From Kitasatospora albolonga (GTDB lineage Bacteria > Actinomycetota > Actinomycetes > Streptomycetales > Streptomycetaceae): 64,000 nt of DNA. The stretch covers positions 6,380,001 to 6,444,000 of the forward strand of contig CP020563.1 in the NCBI GenBank assembly GCA_002082585.1, in the 5' to 3' direction. A program made the position numbers and the translations under genes. This document shows, piece after piece, positions 17,492 through 26,270 of the stretch. Each line of letters starts with the position of its first letter. The first letter of the stretch is position 1. The notes under the pieces are model-generated. The model saw nothing but the letters and a program-made list of their open reading frames with translations, was not told the DNA's origin and made no database searches.

Positions 17492-17517
17492 GGAATCATC
17501 CGGAAAGATCACACGTT
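17492..17517 (+). promoter_or_regulatory. Sigma-R type promoter of hflX
   Basis: GGAAT (17492-17496), exactly 18 bp, then GTT (17515-17517): a perfect match to the SigR consensus GGAAT-N18-GTT. An overlapping vegetative candidate is TTGTGA (17516-17521), 16 bp, TATCGA (17538-17543). The hflX start is 38 bp after GTT. Confidence 0.65.
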
Positions 17518-17555
17518 GTGACTGACGTAAAGACTTCTATCGACGTAAGGACCCA

Positions 17556-19076
17556 ATGACCTCCTCTTCTTCCCTTCCCCAGGACGCGCAGGACGCGCGG
17601 AGCGCCACGGAGAACACCCCCGGGAGCCTCACCGAGAGCCTTCGGGCCGACGCCCTGATGGAAGAGGACGTCGCCTGGAGCCAGGAGATCGACGGAGCGC
17701 GCGACGGCGACCAGCTGGACCGCTCCGAGCGTGCCGCTCTGCGGCGCGTCGCCGGTCTCTCCACGGAGCTCGAGGACGTCACCGAGGTCGAGTACCGACA
17801 GCTGCGCCTGGAGCGCGTCGTGCTGGTCGGTGTCTGGACCTCGGGGACGGTACGCGACGCGGAGATCTCCCTCGCGGAGCTCGCCGCACTCGCCGAGACG
17901 GCGGGCGCACAGGTGCTGGACGCGGTGTACCAGCGGCGCGACAAGCCCGACCCGGCGACCTACATCGGTTCCGGCAAGGCGCTGGAGCTGCGCGACATCG
18001 TCCTCGAATCCGGTGCCGACACCGTCGTCTGCGACGGTGAGCTCAGCCCCGGCCAGCTGATCCACCTGGAAGACGTCGTCAAGGTGAAGGTGGTCGACCG
18101 GACCGCCCTCATCCTCGACATCTTCGCCCAGCACGCCAAGTCCCGTGAGGGCAAGGCGCAGGTCTCCCTCGCGCAGATGCAGTACATGCTGCCCCGGCTG
18201 CGCGGCTGGGGTCAGTCGCTCTCCCGCCAGATGGGCGGCGGCGGCTCCAGTGGCGGTGGCGGCATGGCCACGCGTGGTCCCGGTGAGACCAAGATCGAGA
18301 CGGACCGGCGGCGGATTCGCGAGAAGATGGCGAAGATGCGCCGGGAGATCGCGGAGATGAAGACCGGCCGCGAGATCAAGCGGCAGGAGCGCAAGCGCAA
18401 CAAGGTGCCCTCCGTCGCCATCGCCGGATACACCAACGCGGGCAAGTCCTCGCTGCTCAACCGTCTCACCGGAGCCGGTGTCCTGGTGGAGAACGCCCTG
18501 TTCGCCACCCTGGACCCGACCGTGCGCCGGGCCGAGACACCGAGCGGCCGTATCTACACCCTCGCCGACACCGTCGGGTTCGTACGGCATCTGCCGCACC
18601 ACCTCGTCGAGGCGTTCCGCTCCACCATGGAGGAGGTCGGCGAGTCCGATCTCATCCTGCACGTGGTGGACGGCTCCCACCCGGTGCCGGAGGAGCAGCT
18701 CGCCGCGGTGCGCGAGGTGATCCGTGAGGTCGGCGCGGTGAACGTGCGCGAGATCGTCGTGATCAACAAGGCGGACGCGGCGGACCCGCTGGTCCTCCAG
18801 CGGCTGCTGCGCAACGAGAAGTACGCGATCGCGGTCTCGGCCCGGACCGGCGAGGGCATCGACGAGCTGCTCGCGCTCATCGACGCCGAGCTGCCGCGCC
18901 CGTCCGTCGAGATCGAGGTGCTCGTGCCGTACATCCAGGGGGCCCTGGTCTCCCGGGTGCACGCCGAGGGTGAGGTCCTCTCCGAGGAGCACACCGCCGA
19001 GGGCACCCTGCTCAAGGCCCAGGTCCACGAGGAGCTGGCGGCGGAGCTGGGGACGTTCGTCCCCGCCGCGCACTGA
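17556..19076 (+). CDS. hflX: Ribosome-associated GTPase HflX
   Basis: 506 residues. HflX binds the ribosome and splits or rescues stalled 70S particles under stress. The N-terminal HflX domain includes the Gly-rich segment MGGGGSSGGGGMATRGPGET before a coiled coil of charged residues. The GTPase domain has G1 GYTNAGKSS near residue 291, G3 DTVGF and G4 NKAD. About 75 N-terminal residues precede the conserved domain, a Streptomyces-type extension. A SigR-type promoter upstream suggests induction by thiol-oxidative stress. Confidence 0.94.
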   Translation: MTSSSSLPQDAQDARSATENTPGSLTESLRADALMEEDVAWSQEIDGARDGDQLDRSERAALRRVAGLSTELEDVTEVEYRQLRLERVVLVGVWTSGTVRDAEISLAELAALAETAGAQVLDAVYQRRDKPDPATYIGSGKALELRDIVLESGADTVVCDGELSPGQLIHLEDVVKVKVVDRTALILDIFAQHAKSREGKAQVSLAQMQYMLPRLRGWGQSLSRQMGGGGSSGGGGMATRGPGETKIETDRRRIREKMAKMRREIAEMKTGREIKRQERKRNKVPSVAIAGYTNAGKSSLLNRLTGAGVLVENALFATLDPTVRRAETPSGRIYTLADTVGFVRHLPHHLVEAFRSTMEEVGESDLILHVVDGSHPVPEEQLAAVREVIREVGAVNVREIVVINKADAADPLVLQRLLRNEKYAIAVSARTGEGIDELLALIDAELPRPSVEIEVLVPYIQGALVSRVHAEGEVLSEEHTAEGTLLKAQVHEELAAELGTFVPAAH

Positions 19077-19100
19077 TTCACCGTACGGCGCAGGCCGTGA

Positions 19101-19142
19101 CGGAGACGCCCGACCAGGGAGATCCTGGGCCGGGCGTCTCCG
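19101..19142. terminator. Terminator after hflX
   Basis: CGGAGACGCCCG (19101-19112) pairs perfectly with CGGGCGTCTCCG (19131-19142), with inner CCAGG/CCTGG pairing. It lies between the convergent hflX and anti-sigma-type ATPase genes. Confidence 0.85.
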
Positions 19143-19145
19143 CGT

Positions 19146-19685
19146 TCACGGACCCTCCGGCGTACCGGGACCGCCGCCCGGTGTACGGGGGGAACCTTCC
19201 GCGCCCTTGTCCCCGGGGAGTCCCTTGTCCCCCGGGAGCCCTTCGTCTCCCGGGAGTTCCTTGTCCTCCGGGAGTTCCTCGTACCCCGGAGGCACGAAGC
19301 AGGCGGTCACGGTCTTGCCGTCCCGCTGCGGATGGTGGTGCCAGCTGTCGGCCAGCGCGTCCACGATGGCCATGCCCCGGCCGCCGAGCGCGCCGGGTCC
19401 GGCGTCGCGCGGTACGGGCGGTTGCGGACTGGAGTCGTGGACGCTGACGTGCAGGCATGTGCTGTCCCAGGTCAGGACGAGCTGGGCGTCACTGCGGGCG
19501 TGCCGGTGCGCGTTGGTGATGAGCTCGGAGACGGCGATGAGCACCGAGTCCACGGTGTCGGGCGAGCGCTCGGCCCACTCCAGGGACGCGAGGTGCCCGC
19601 GCGCCCAGTGGCGTCCCGCTCGCACACCTTGGGAGACGGGGAAGGACTGTGCCCAGCCCACCGCCCTCATCGTGGAATCGGTCAT
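19146..19685 (-). CDS. RsbW-like ATP-binding protein (HATPase_c_2)
   Basis: 179 residues. A stand-alone GHKL ATPase of the anti-sigma/SpoIIAB-like class common in Streptomyces: N box SELITNAHRHA, G1 VHDSSP, G2 LGGRGMAIVDALAD. There is no histidine phosphoacceptor domain. Likely an anti-sigma factor or partner-switch kinase; the partner is not adjacent. The last 45 residues are a repeat (see 19200-19285). The start at 19685 is chosen for family length; a GAGAGGCAGGG purine run lies about 6 nt before it. Confidence 0.85.
   Translation of the reverse strand: MTDSTMRAVGWAQSFPVSQGVRAGRHWARGHLASLEWAERSPDTVDSVLIAVSELITNAHRHARSDAQLVLTWDSTCLHVSVHDSSPQPPVPRDAGPGALGGRGMAIVDALADSWHHHPQRDGKTVTACFVPPGYEELPEDKELPGDEGLPGDKGLPGDKGAEGSPRTPGGGPGTPEGP
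19200..19285 (-). repeat. 18-bp coding tandem repeat in the ATPase C-terminus
   Basis: Four to five imperfect 18-bp units encode a six-residue repeat of the form [E/G]LP[G/E]D[K/E] in the C-terminal tail of the ATPase gene. Confidence 0.75.
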
Positions 19686-19850
19686 CGCCCTGCCTCTCGG
19701 TCGGTCCGCGCGGGAATCCGGCGCTCGCTCGCCTTCCGTGTACCCGCCGGAACGCCGAACACCGTCCCGCCGGGGCGGGACGGTGTTCGCAACCGCGGGG
19801 CACGGGCGTGCGGGCGGGCGGTGTCCGAGTCCGTCGGGCACCATGGCCGG

Positions 19851-20204
19851 ATGGACGCCGATCAGCCGGAGCGGACCCCCGACGGCCGGTACATCGTGGT
19901 GAACGGGCGGCGATGGCGGGCGACCGACCCGGAGATCCCCGAGGAGGTCGCCGCCGATCTGCGCCGCCACCTGATGGCGGCCCGGCGAGGAGTGGCGGCC
20001 GCGCGCCGGAACCAGGACCCGGCGGCCGAGAAAATGGCCCGGAGCCGGGTGCACACGGCCAAGGTGGCCCTCGGCGAACGCGGCACCCCGTGGTGGGAAC
20101 AGCCCGTCGTCGAACGGCGCCGCCGCTGGGAGGACGGCGCCGCGGAACTCCGGGCCGCCGCCCCGCCGCCGGGCGGGTCCGGTGGCCGCCCGGCCGACGG
20201 GTGA
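19851..20204 (+). CDS. Small conserved protein of unknown function
   Basis: 117 residues, unrecognised. N-terminal motif TPDGRYIVVNGRRWRATDPEI followed by an arginine-rich helix (EVAADLRRHLMAARRGVAAARR) and a proline/glycine-rich tail. The overall charge suggests nucleic-acid or protein binding. ATG 19851 has no ribosome binding site; CACCAT lies 6 bp upstream, a weak leaderless -10. Coding character and frame are convincing; function is not. Confidence 0.65.
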   Translation: MDADQPERTPDGRYIVVNGRRWRATDPEIPEEVAADLRRHLMAARRGVAAARRNQDPAAEKMARSRVHTAKVALGERGTPWWEQPVVERRRRWEDGAAELRAAAPPPGGSGGRPADG

Positions 20205-20300
20205 GCCGACCGGGCGGATGAACCGGCGGCCGATGAGCCGGCCGACGGCTGGGCGGCCGGGACCGAAGAGCCGATGGGCCGGATGAGCCGGCCGAAGGAC
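20202..20300 (+). repeat. TGAGCCGGCCGA-type repeats after the small unknown gene
   Basis: The stop codon sits in TGAGCCGACC; related units beginning TGA[A/G]CCGGC follow at 20219, 20234 and 20284. The stops fall in all three forward frames. The rest of the 180-bp convergent gap is GC-rich palindromic sequence without a gene. Confidence 0.55.
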
Positions 20301-20384
20301 GAGCCGACCCGAGGACGAGTCGGCCGGCCGCCCGGCGGGTCCGCCCACCAGCCCACCCGCCCGGCCGGATGAGTCCGGGGCCTA

Positions 20385-21611
20385 CTACTGGCCCGCGTAC
20401 TTCTCGCTGACCGCGCGGTAGACGCCCTCGGCCTCCTTGCCGAGCCGGGGGCCGGCCAGCCAGCCCGCCGAGATCGGGCCGATCGAGGTGTTCGAGACCA
20501 GGGCGGGCTTGCCGTCCTGGCCCGCCGCGACCCAGCCGCCGCCGGAGGAGCCACCGGTCATGGTGCAGCCGATGCGGTACATCGTCGGCTCGTTCTGGCG
20601 GACCGACAGGCGGCCCGGCCTGTCCTTGCACTGGAGCAGCTTCTGGCCGTCGAACGGCGGCGCGGCCGGGTAGCCGGTGGCCGTCATGTCCGGGATCTGC
20701 GGTACGGCCGGAGCGTTGAAGTCGACCGGCAGCGCCGAACCGACCGTCTCCTCCAGCGACTTGCCCGTCGAACCCTTCTCCGGCGTCACATGCAGCACCG
20801 CGAAGTCGTACGGGGCACCCTGCCCGCCGGTCGCCGCGCCCTGGGCGATCCACTGCTCGGAGGTCTGGGCCCACCGGCCCCACCACACTCCGTACGGAGC
20901 GACCTTCTCCTTGGGCGCGGTCTCCAGCTCCGCCAGGGACAGGCCGTCGTTGTTGTAGGACGGGACGAAGGCGATGTTGCGGTACCAGCCGCCGTTCTTG
21001 CCCGCGTGCACACAGTGCCCGGCGGTCCACACCAGGTTGGACTTGCCGGGGTTGGCCGGGTCCTTCACCACGGTCGCGGAGCAGACCATCGGGCCCTTGG
21101 GGCCGTCGAAGAGCAGCTTCCCGGACTCCGGCGCGCTGCTGTGGTACGGCGTCGCGACACCGGCGGCCTGGACCGGCGCCGGGGTCGGGTCCGTCACACC
21201 GTCGTCACCGGAGATGTCGTTGTCGACCGGGTTCTCCGGGGGCTTGTCGGCCTCCCGCATCCGGTCCGGGTCCCAGAGCCCGTCGATGACCGGGTTGACG
21301 AAGTCCTTGGCCTCCCGCAGCCACTTGTCCTTGTCCCAGTTCTTCCACTCACCGTCCCGCCACTTGTCCAGGTCGATCCCGCGCTCCTTGAGCCGGTTCT
21401 TGAGATCGTCCGGAATCGTGATCGTGCCGTCGGCCGACGGGTCGGCCGAGGCGGTGGGCGTCGTACCGCCCGCGTTGTCCTCCTCCGGACCGCAGGCGGT
21501 GGCGGTGAGCGTCAGGACGGCGACGGCCGCCGTCGCGGCGAGCACGCCGGAGGGCATGCGCCGTACGCGCCTGCCGCGGCGTGCGGTGTCGGTCGGGCGA
21601 ATGGGTCGCAT
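20385..21611 (-). CDS. Secreted trypsin-like serine protease lipoprotein
   Basis: 408 residues. The N-terminus has a twin-Arg-like RRGRRVRR patch, a hydrophobic stretch and a lipobox ending LTATAC, so probably exported and lipid-anchored. A charged linker (about residues 55-155) precedes a chymotrypsin-fold domain with the triad His in VWTAGHCVHAG, Asp in YDFAVLHV and Ser in TGGSSGGGW. The last matches the glutamyl endopeptidase-like class rather than the GDSGGP of true trypsins. The ATG at 21611 has an AGGGGGA site upstream. Physiological target unknown. Confidence 0.85.
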   Translation of the reverse strand: MRPIRPTDTARRGRRVRRMPSGVLAATAAVAVLTLTATACGPEEDNAGGTTPTASADPSADGTITIPDDLKNRLKERGIDLDKWRDGEWKNWDKDKWLREAKDFVNPVIDGLWDPDRMREADKPPENPVDNDISGDDGVTDPTPAPVQAAGVATPYHSSAPESGKLLFDGPKGPMVCSATVVKDPANPGKSNLVWTAGHCVHAGKNGGWYRNIAFVPSYNNDGLSLAELETAPKEKVAPYGVWWGRWAQTSEQWIAQGAATGGQGAPYDFAVLHVTPEKGSTGKSLEETVGSALPVDFNAPAVPQIPDMTATGYPAAPPFDGQKLLQCKDRPGRLSVRQNEPTMYRIGCTMTGGSSGGGWVAAGQDGKPALVSNTSIGPISAGWLAGPRLGKEAEGVYRAVSEKYAGQ

Positions 21612-21914
21612 CTGGTGATCCCCCTGGGACTTCGTCACTCGGTACTCCGTGCTGCTTCTCGGACGCTCCGGGGCCGCGGAGCAGGATCTGCGGCCCCCGG
21701 TGCGGCCCCCCACTATGCCGGTGCCGATGGGGACGGCACGCGGCAGGTCCACGGTTCCGCCGCCGCAAGGATGTTCCGATTTACCCGTGATCCCTTGCGA
21801 CCGGCGTCGTTGGTACGTACGGGGGACACCAGGACAGCGTTCACCCCCGCACTCCGTCCGCGCGAAAACGTACCGACGTGCAACGCAACTGTTACCGCAG
21901 GAGGATCAAGAGCC
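21612..21914. other. Divergent region upstream of the siderophore operon
   Basis: 303 bp between the protease and the aminotransferase. AGGAGG at 21899-21904 is the aminotransferase ribosome binding site. I found no match to the IdeR/DmdR1 iron box (TTAGGTTAGGCTAACCTAA type) and no clear -10/-35 pair. Confidence 0.4.
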
Positions 21915-23318
21915 GTGTCCGTGACCGAACCCGCTCCGGTGGCACCGCCTCCCGCGGCCCCCGCGCACGAGGGCATCCTCCGCCGCCAGTCGCTGCGCGA
22001 GTCGGCCGCCCGCACCTATGCGCGGTCCCTGCCGATCGTCCCGGTCAGGGCGCGCGGGCTCACCATCGAGGGCGCGGACGGACGGCGCTATCTGGACTGT
22101 CTGTCGGGCGCGGGCACCCTGGCGCTCGGCCACAACCACCCGGTCGTGCTCGAGGCCATCAGGAGGGTCATCGACTCCGGTGCGCCCCTGCACGTGCTCG
22201 ACCTCGCCACCCCGGTCAAGGACGCCTTCACCACCGAGCTGTTCGCCACCCTGCCGCGCGAGTTCGCGGAGAACGCCCGTATCCAGTTCTGCGGCCCCGC
22301 CGGTACGGACGCCGTCGAGGCCGCGTTCAAGCTGGTCCGCGCCGCGACCGGGCGCGACGGCCTGCTGACCTTCACCGGCGCCTACCACGGCATGACCGCC
22401 GGAGCCCTGGAGGCATCCGGCGGCGCCCGGGACGTCCGGGTGACCCGGCTGCCCTTCCCGCAGGACTACCGCTGCCCGTTCGGGATCGGCGGCGAGCGCG
22501 GCGCGGCCCTCGCCGCGCGCTGGACGGAACACCTGCTGGACGACGAGAAGGGCGGGGTCCCGGCCCCGGCGGGGATGATCCTGGAGCCGGTCCAGGGCGA
22601 GGGCGGCGTCAACCCCGCCCCGGACGCCTGGCTGCGCAGGATGCGCGAGATCACCCGCGCCAGGGGCATCCCGCTGATCGCCGACGAGGTGCAGACCGGC
22701 GTCGGCAGGACCGGCGCCTTCTGGGCCGTCGAGCACAGCGGCATCGTGCCGGACGTCATGGTCCTCTCCAAGGCGATCGGGGGTTCCCTCCCGCTCGCGG
22801 TGATCGTCTACCGCTCTGAGCTGGACCTCTGGCAGCCGGGCGCCCACGCGGGTACGTTTCGTGGCAACCAGCTCGCCATGGCGGCGGGCGCGGCCACCCT
22901 CGCGTACGTCCGGGAGAACGGGCTGGCGGAGCGGGCGGCGGCCTTGGGCGCCCGAATGCTCGACAGCCTGCGGACGTTGCGGGCGGACCATCCGGGGATC
23001 GGCGACGTACGGGGGCGCGGACTGATGATCGGCCTGGAGCTGGTTGACCCCGAGGCCGCGCCCCTGCCCGCCGAGGCCGACGACCGGGCCCCCGCCCCGC
23101 CGCCCGACCCGGTCCTCGCCCGCGCCGTCCAGCAGGAGTGCCTGGACCGCGGTCTCATCGTCGAACTGGGCGGCCGGCACAGCGCCGTGGTCCGCCTCCT
23201 GCCCCCTCTCACCCTCACCGACGAGCAGGCGAGCGCCGTCATCGACCGGCTGGCCGACGCGCTGGCGGCCGCGGAGCGTTCGCCGCTCCGTCGCAGCGCC
23301 GCCGGGCTGACCACCTGA
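21915..23318 (+). CDS. Diaminobutyrate-2-oxoglutarate aminotransferase-like enzyme
   Basis: 467 residues, class III PLP-dependent aminotransferase. Signature GAYHGMTAGALEASG, cofactor aspartate in PLIADEVQTGVGRTG and the Schiff-base lysine in VLSKAIGGSLPLAV are present. It most resembles the RhbA/EctB group that makes L-2,4-diaminobutyrate from aspartate semialdehyde, a building block of citrate-based siderophores. GTG 21915 is chosen for the AGGAGG site 10 nt upstream. First gene of a compact operon with two NIS synthetases. Confidence 0.88.
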   Translation: MSVTEPAPVAPPPAAPAHEGILRRQSLRESAARTYARSLPIVPVRARGLTIEGADGRRYLDCLSGAGTLALGHNHPVVLEAIRRVIDSGAPLHVLDLATPVKDAFTTELFATLPREFAENARIQFCGPAGTDAVEAAFKLVRAATGRDGLLTFTGAYHGMTAGALEASGGARDVRVTRLPFPQDYRCPFGIGGERGAALAARWTEHLLDDEKGGVPAPAGMILEPVQGEGGVNPAPDAWLRRMREITRARGIPLIADEVQTGVGRTGAFWAVEHSGIVPDVMVLSKAIGGSLPLAVIVYRSELDLWQPGAHAGTFRGNQLAMAAGAATLAYVRENGLAERAAALGARMLDSLRTLRADHPGIGDVRGRGLMIGLELVDPEAAPLPAEADDRAPAPPPDPVLARAVQQECLDRGLIVELGGRHSAVVRLLPPLTLTDEQASAVIDRLADALAAAERSPLRRSAAGLTT

Positions 23319-23346
23319 TCCCCTGAACCACGCAAGGAAGACCGCC

Positions 23347-25332
23347 GTGAACCCCACCCCCGCGTCCGAGGCCGACGGCCCCGGCACCCCCCAGCACCGA
23401 GGGCAGGACGGACCGGCCGCCCCCGGCACGGTCGAGGCGACGACGACCGTGCCCCGTCAGAAAGCCGTGCACGAGGGCGACGTGGACGCCCCGGCGTACG
23501 CCCCCACGGACGAAACGACTCCGTGCGCCCCCGCCTCCACGAACACCTCCACGTCCACGTCCGCAACCACAGCGGACCGTGCGGACGAGCCCCGTGCCGC
23601 GGAAGTCCTCGACGGCCAGGACCCGTTGGACCACCCGGACCCGCTGAGGGCCGCCGACGCCGCCGGTACCGAGAGCCTCCTGCGGTGCTGGACCCGGGAG
23701 AACGACCTGCCCCGCCCCGACGGCGACACCCTGCGCATCGCCTTCCCCGCCACCGGCACCGCCCTGCTCGTCCCCGTGCACTACTGGTCCGCCACCGGAG
23801 CCCACCGCTTCGGCGCCCCCGTCCTGGAGGGCGCCCCCGAGAAGGCCCCGCCCGCCGACGCCGTCACCGTCGCCGTCCTCATCGGCCGCGAAGCCGACCG
23901 CAGCGGCTCCGCCGATCTGGTCGCCCGGGTCGCCGACTCCGTACGCCACACCGCGGGCTTCGTCGAACAGCGCCGCCGCCACCCCGCCGACCCCGCCGAC
24001 ACCGACCTCTTCCTCACCGCCGAGCAGTCCCTCCTGCTCGGCCACCCCCTCCACCCCACCCCCAAGAGCCGCGAAGGGCTCTCCGAAGCGGAGTCCCGGC
24101 GCTACTCCCCGGAGCTCCACGGCTCCTTCCCGCTCCACTGGTTCGCCGTCGACCGTACGCTGACCGCCACCGACTCCGCCTGGGCCGAGGGCGGCGCCGC
24201 GACGGCGGAGGAGCTCCTCGCCCCGCACCGCGAAGGGCTGCGCCTGCCGCCCGGCACCGCCGCCGTCCCGCTGCACCCCTGGCAGGCCGCCGACCTCCTG
24301 AGCCGCCCCCAGATCGCGGCCCTCCAGGCGACCGGCCTGCTGCACGACCTCGGCCCGCACGGCGAGCACTGGCACCCCACCTCGTCCATCCGCACCGTGC
24401 ACCGCCCCGGCGCCCGCGTGATGCTCAAGCTCTCCCTCGGCGTACGCATCACCAACTCCCGCCGCGAGAACCTCCGCAAGGAGCTGCACCGGGGCGTCGA
24501 GGTCCACCGCCTCCTCTCCACCGGCCTTGCCGAGCACTGGCAGCGGGCCCACCCCGGCTTCGACATCGTCCGCGACCCCGCCTGGCTGGCCGTCGACGAC
24601 CCCGAGGGCGCCCCCGTCACCGGCCTCGACGTGATGCTCCGGCAGAACCCTTTCGACCCGGGCGACGACGCCGTGTGCATCGCCGGGCTCACCGCACAGC
24701 GCCCCCGGCCGGGGCAGCCCCTGATGCGCTCCCGGCTCGCCGAGGCCGTCGCCGCCCTGGCCGCACGGACCGGCCGGCCGACGGCGGACATCTCCACCGA
24801 GTGGTTCCGGCGCTATCTGGACCGCGTCGTACGCCCCGTCCTCTGGCTCGACGCCCACGCCGGTGTCGCGCTCGAAGCCCACCAGCAGAACACCCTGGTG
24901 CTGCTCGACCCGGACGGCTGGCCGGTCGGCGGGCGCTACCGGGACAACCAGGGCTACTACTTCCGCGACTCCCGCCGCGACGAACTGGAACGCCGCCTTC
25001 CGGGCATCGGCACGGTCAGCGACACCTTCGTCTCGGACCCGGTCACCGACGAGCGGTTCGCCTACTACCTGGGCATCAACAACGTCCTCGGCCTCATCGG
25101 CGCGTTCGGCGCCCAGCGCCTCGCCGACGAGCACGACCTCCTCGCCGTCCTCCGCCAATTCCTCACGGAGAACGCGGAACTGGGCTCGCCCCTGCCCGCG
25201 TATCTCCTGGAGAACCGTCAACTGCGCTGCAAGGCCAACCTGCTGACCCGGCTGCACGGGCTCGACGAGCTGGTCGGGCCGGTCGACACCCAGTCCGTCT
25301 ACGTCTCCATCGCCAACCCGCTGCACGCCTGA
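23347..25332 (+). CDS. NIS siderophore synthetase (IucA/IucC family), first copy
   Basis: 661 residues. NRPS-independent siderophore synthetases adenylate a carboxylate such as citrate and condense it with an amine or alcohol. Family motifs: LHPWQAADLL, SSIRTVHRPGARVMLKLSLG, EAHQQNTLVLLD, GRYRDNQGYYFRD and the C-terminal FerR-like/IucA segment. The first 105 residues are a Thr/Pro/Asp-rich extension without similarity to the fold. GTG start with GGAAG 8 nt upstream and 28 bp after the aminotransferase, so co-translated. Confidence 0.92.
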   Translation: MNPTPASEADGPGTPQHRGQDGPAAPGTVEATTTVPRQKAVHEGDVDAPAYAPTDETTPCAPASTNTSTSTSATTADRADEPRAAEVLDGQDPLDHPDPLRAADAAGTESLLRCWTRENDLPRPDGDTLRIAFPATGTALLVPVHYWSATGAHRFGAPVLEGAPEKAPPADAVTVAVLIGREADRSGSADLVARVADSVRHTAGFVEQRRRHPADPADTDLFLTAEQSLLLGHPLHPTPKSREGLSEAESRRYSPELHGSFPLHWFAVDRTLTATDSAWAEGGAATAEELLAPHREGLRLPPGTAAVPLHPWQAADLLSRPQIAALQATGLLHDLGPHGEHWHPTSSIRTVHRPGARVMLKLSLGVRITNSRRENLRKELHRGVEVHRLLSTGLAEHWQRAHPGFDIVRDPAWLAVDDPEGAPVTGLDVMLRQNPFDPGDDAVCIAGLTAQRPRPGQPLMRSRLAEAVAALAARTGRPTADISTEWFRRYLDRVVRPVLWLDAHAGVALEAHQQNTLVLLDPDGWPVGGRYRDNQGYYFRDSRRDELERRLPGIGTVSDTFVSDPVTDERFAYYLGINNVLGLIGAFGAQRLADEHDLLAVLRQFLTENAELGSPLPAYLLENRQLRCKANLLTRLHGLDELVGPVDTQSVYVSIANPLHA

Positions 25333-25385
25333 GCGGCCCGGCCGCGACCCGCCCGGCAACCCGCTCCAGAGAGGAGAGTGCCACC

Positions 25386-26210
25386 GTGCCACCCGCCGAC
25401 GCGCCCGCGGAGTCCGACGCGGCGCCTCCGGAACCGGCCGATGTGCCCCCGGACCCGCCCCCCGGACCGCCCTCGGGCAGCGGCACGGAGGGCGCCACCG
25501 CCGTACCGTCCGGCGACTCCACCGCCGTACCGCACGGCAGCTCCACCGAGGACACCCTCGACCTCAAGCTCACCGAGGAGCTCCTCGCGCTGATCGCCGA
25601 GGACCGGGACAGGGCGGTGCCCCGCCGCGATGCCGCCCGCGAACTCCTCGGCGACCCGGCCACCTGGCCCGGTGCCACCACCGAGGCCGGGGTGTTCCAC
25701 CTGGTCCCGGTGGTCCTGGAGCGCGATCTCGCCGTTCTCACCCGCTGGATGAACGACCCCGCTGTCGCCGCCTTCTGGGAGCTCGCCGGTCCCGAATCCG
25801 TCACCGCCGACCATCTGAGGCCGCAGCTCGAAGGGGACGGCCGCTCCCTCCCCTGCCTCGGCGTGCTCGACGGGACCCCCATGAGCTACTGGGAGATCTA
25901 CCGCGCCGACCTGGACCCGCTGGCCCGCCACTACCCGGCCCGCCTCCACGACACCGGGGTCCACCTCCTCATCGGGGGCGTGAACAACCGGGGGAGGGGC
26001 GTGGGCACCACCCTGCTCCGCGCCGTCGCCGACCTCGTCCTGGACAACCTTCCGCAGTGCGGCCGGGTCGTCGCCGAGCCGGATCTGCGCAACACCCCGT
26101 CCGTATCGGCATTCCTGAGCGCAGGCTTCCGCTTCTCCGCCGAAGTGGACCTCCCCGACAAACGTGCCGCCCTCATGATCCGCGACCGAACGTACCGTGA
26201 TCACCTGTGA
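25386..26210 (+). CDS. GNAT acyltransferase of siderophore assembly (IucB/RhbD-like)
   Basis: 274 residues. The first 65 are Pro/Ala/Thr-rich and disordered; residues about 100-270 are a GNAT domain of the MbtK/IucB subfamily (VPVVLERDLAVLTRWMNDP, SYWEIYRADLDPLARHYPA, HLLIGGVNNRGRGVGTTLLR, AEPDLRNTPS). These enzymes acylate a hydroxylamine on lysine, ornithine or a diamine to form a hydroxamate. No N-hydroxylase is visible in the cluster. GTG 25386 with a GAGAGGAGAG site; 53 bp after the first synthetase. Confidence 0.87.
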   Translation: MPPADAPAESDAAPPEPADVPPDPPPGPPSGSGTEGATAVPSGDSTAVPHGSSTEDTLDLKLTEELLALIAEDRDRAVPRRDAARELLGDPATWPGATTEAGVFHLVPVVLERDLAVLTRWMNDPAVAAFWELAGPESVTADHLRPQLEGDGRSLPCLGVLDGTPMSYWEIYRADLDPLARHYPARLHDTGVHLLIGGVNNRGRGVGTTLLRAVADLVLDNLPQCGRVVAEPDLRNTPSVSAFLSAGFRFSAEVDLPDKRAALMIRDRTYRDHL

Positions 26211-26270
26211 ACATCGCTCCGCACCGTCCACACCGCTCGAACCCCATCGGTTCCACCCGGAGGAGTCCCC

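Noticed and set aside
21612..21914. Iron box before the siderophore operon
   Set aside because: Searched by eye for TTAGGTTAGGCTAACCTAA-like palindromes; nothing close enough to report.
23239..25392. 717-codon minus-strand open frame across the first siderophore synthetase
   Set aside because: Composition-driven shadow of a well-supported IucA/IucC gene.
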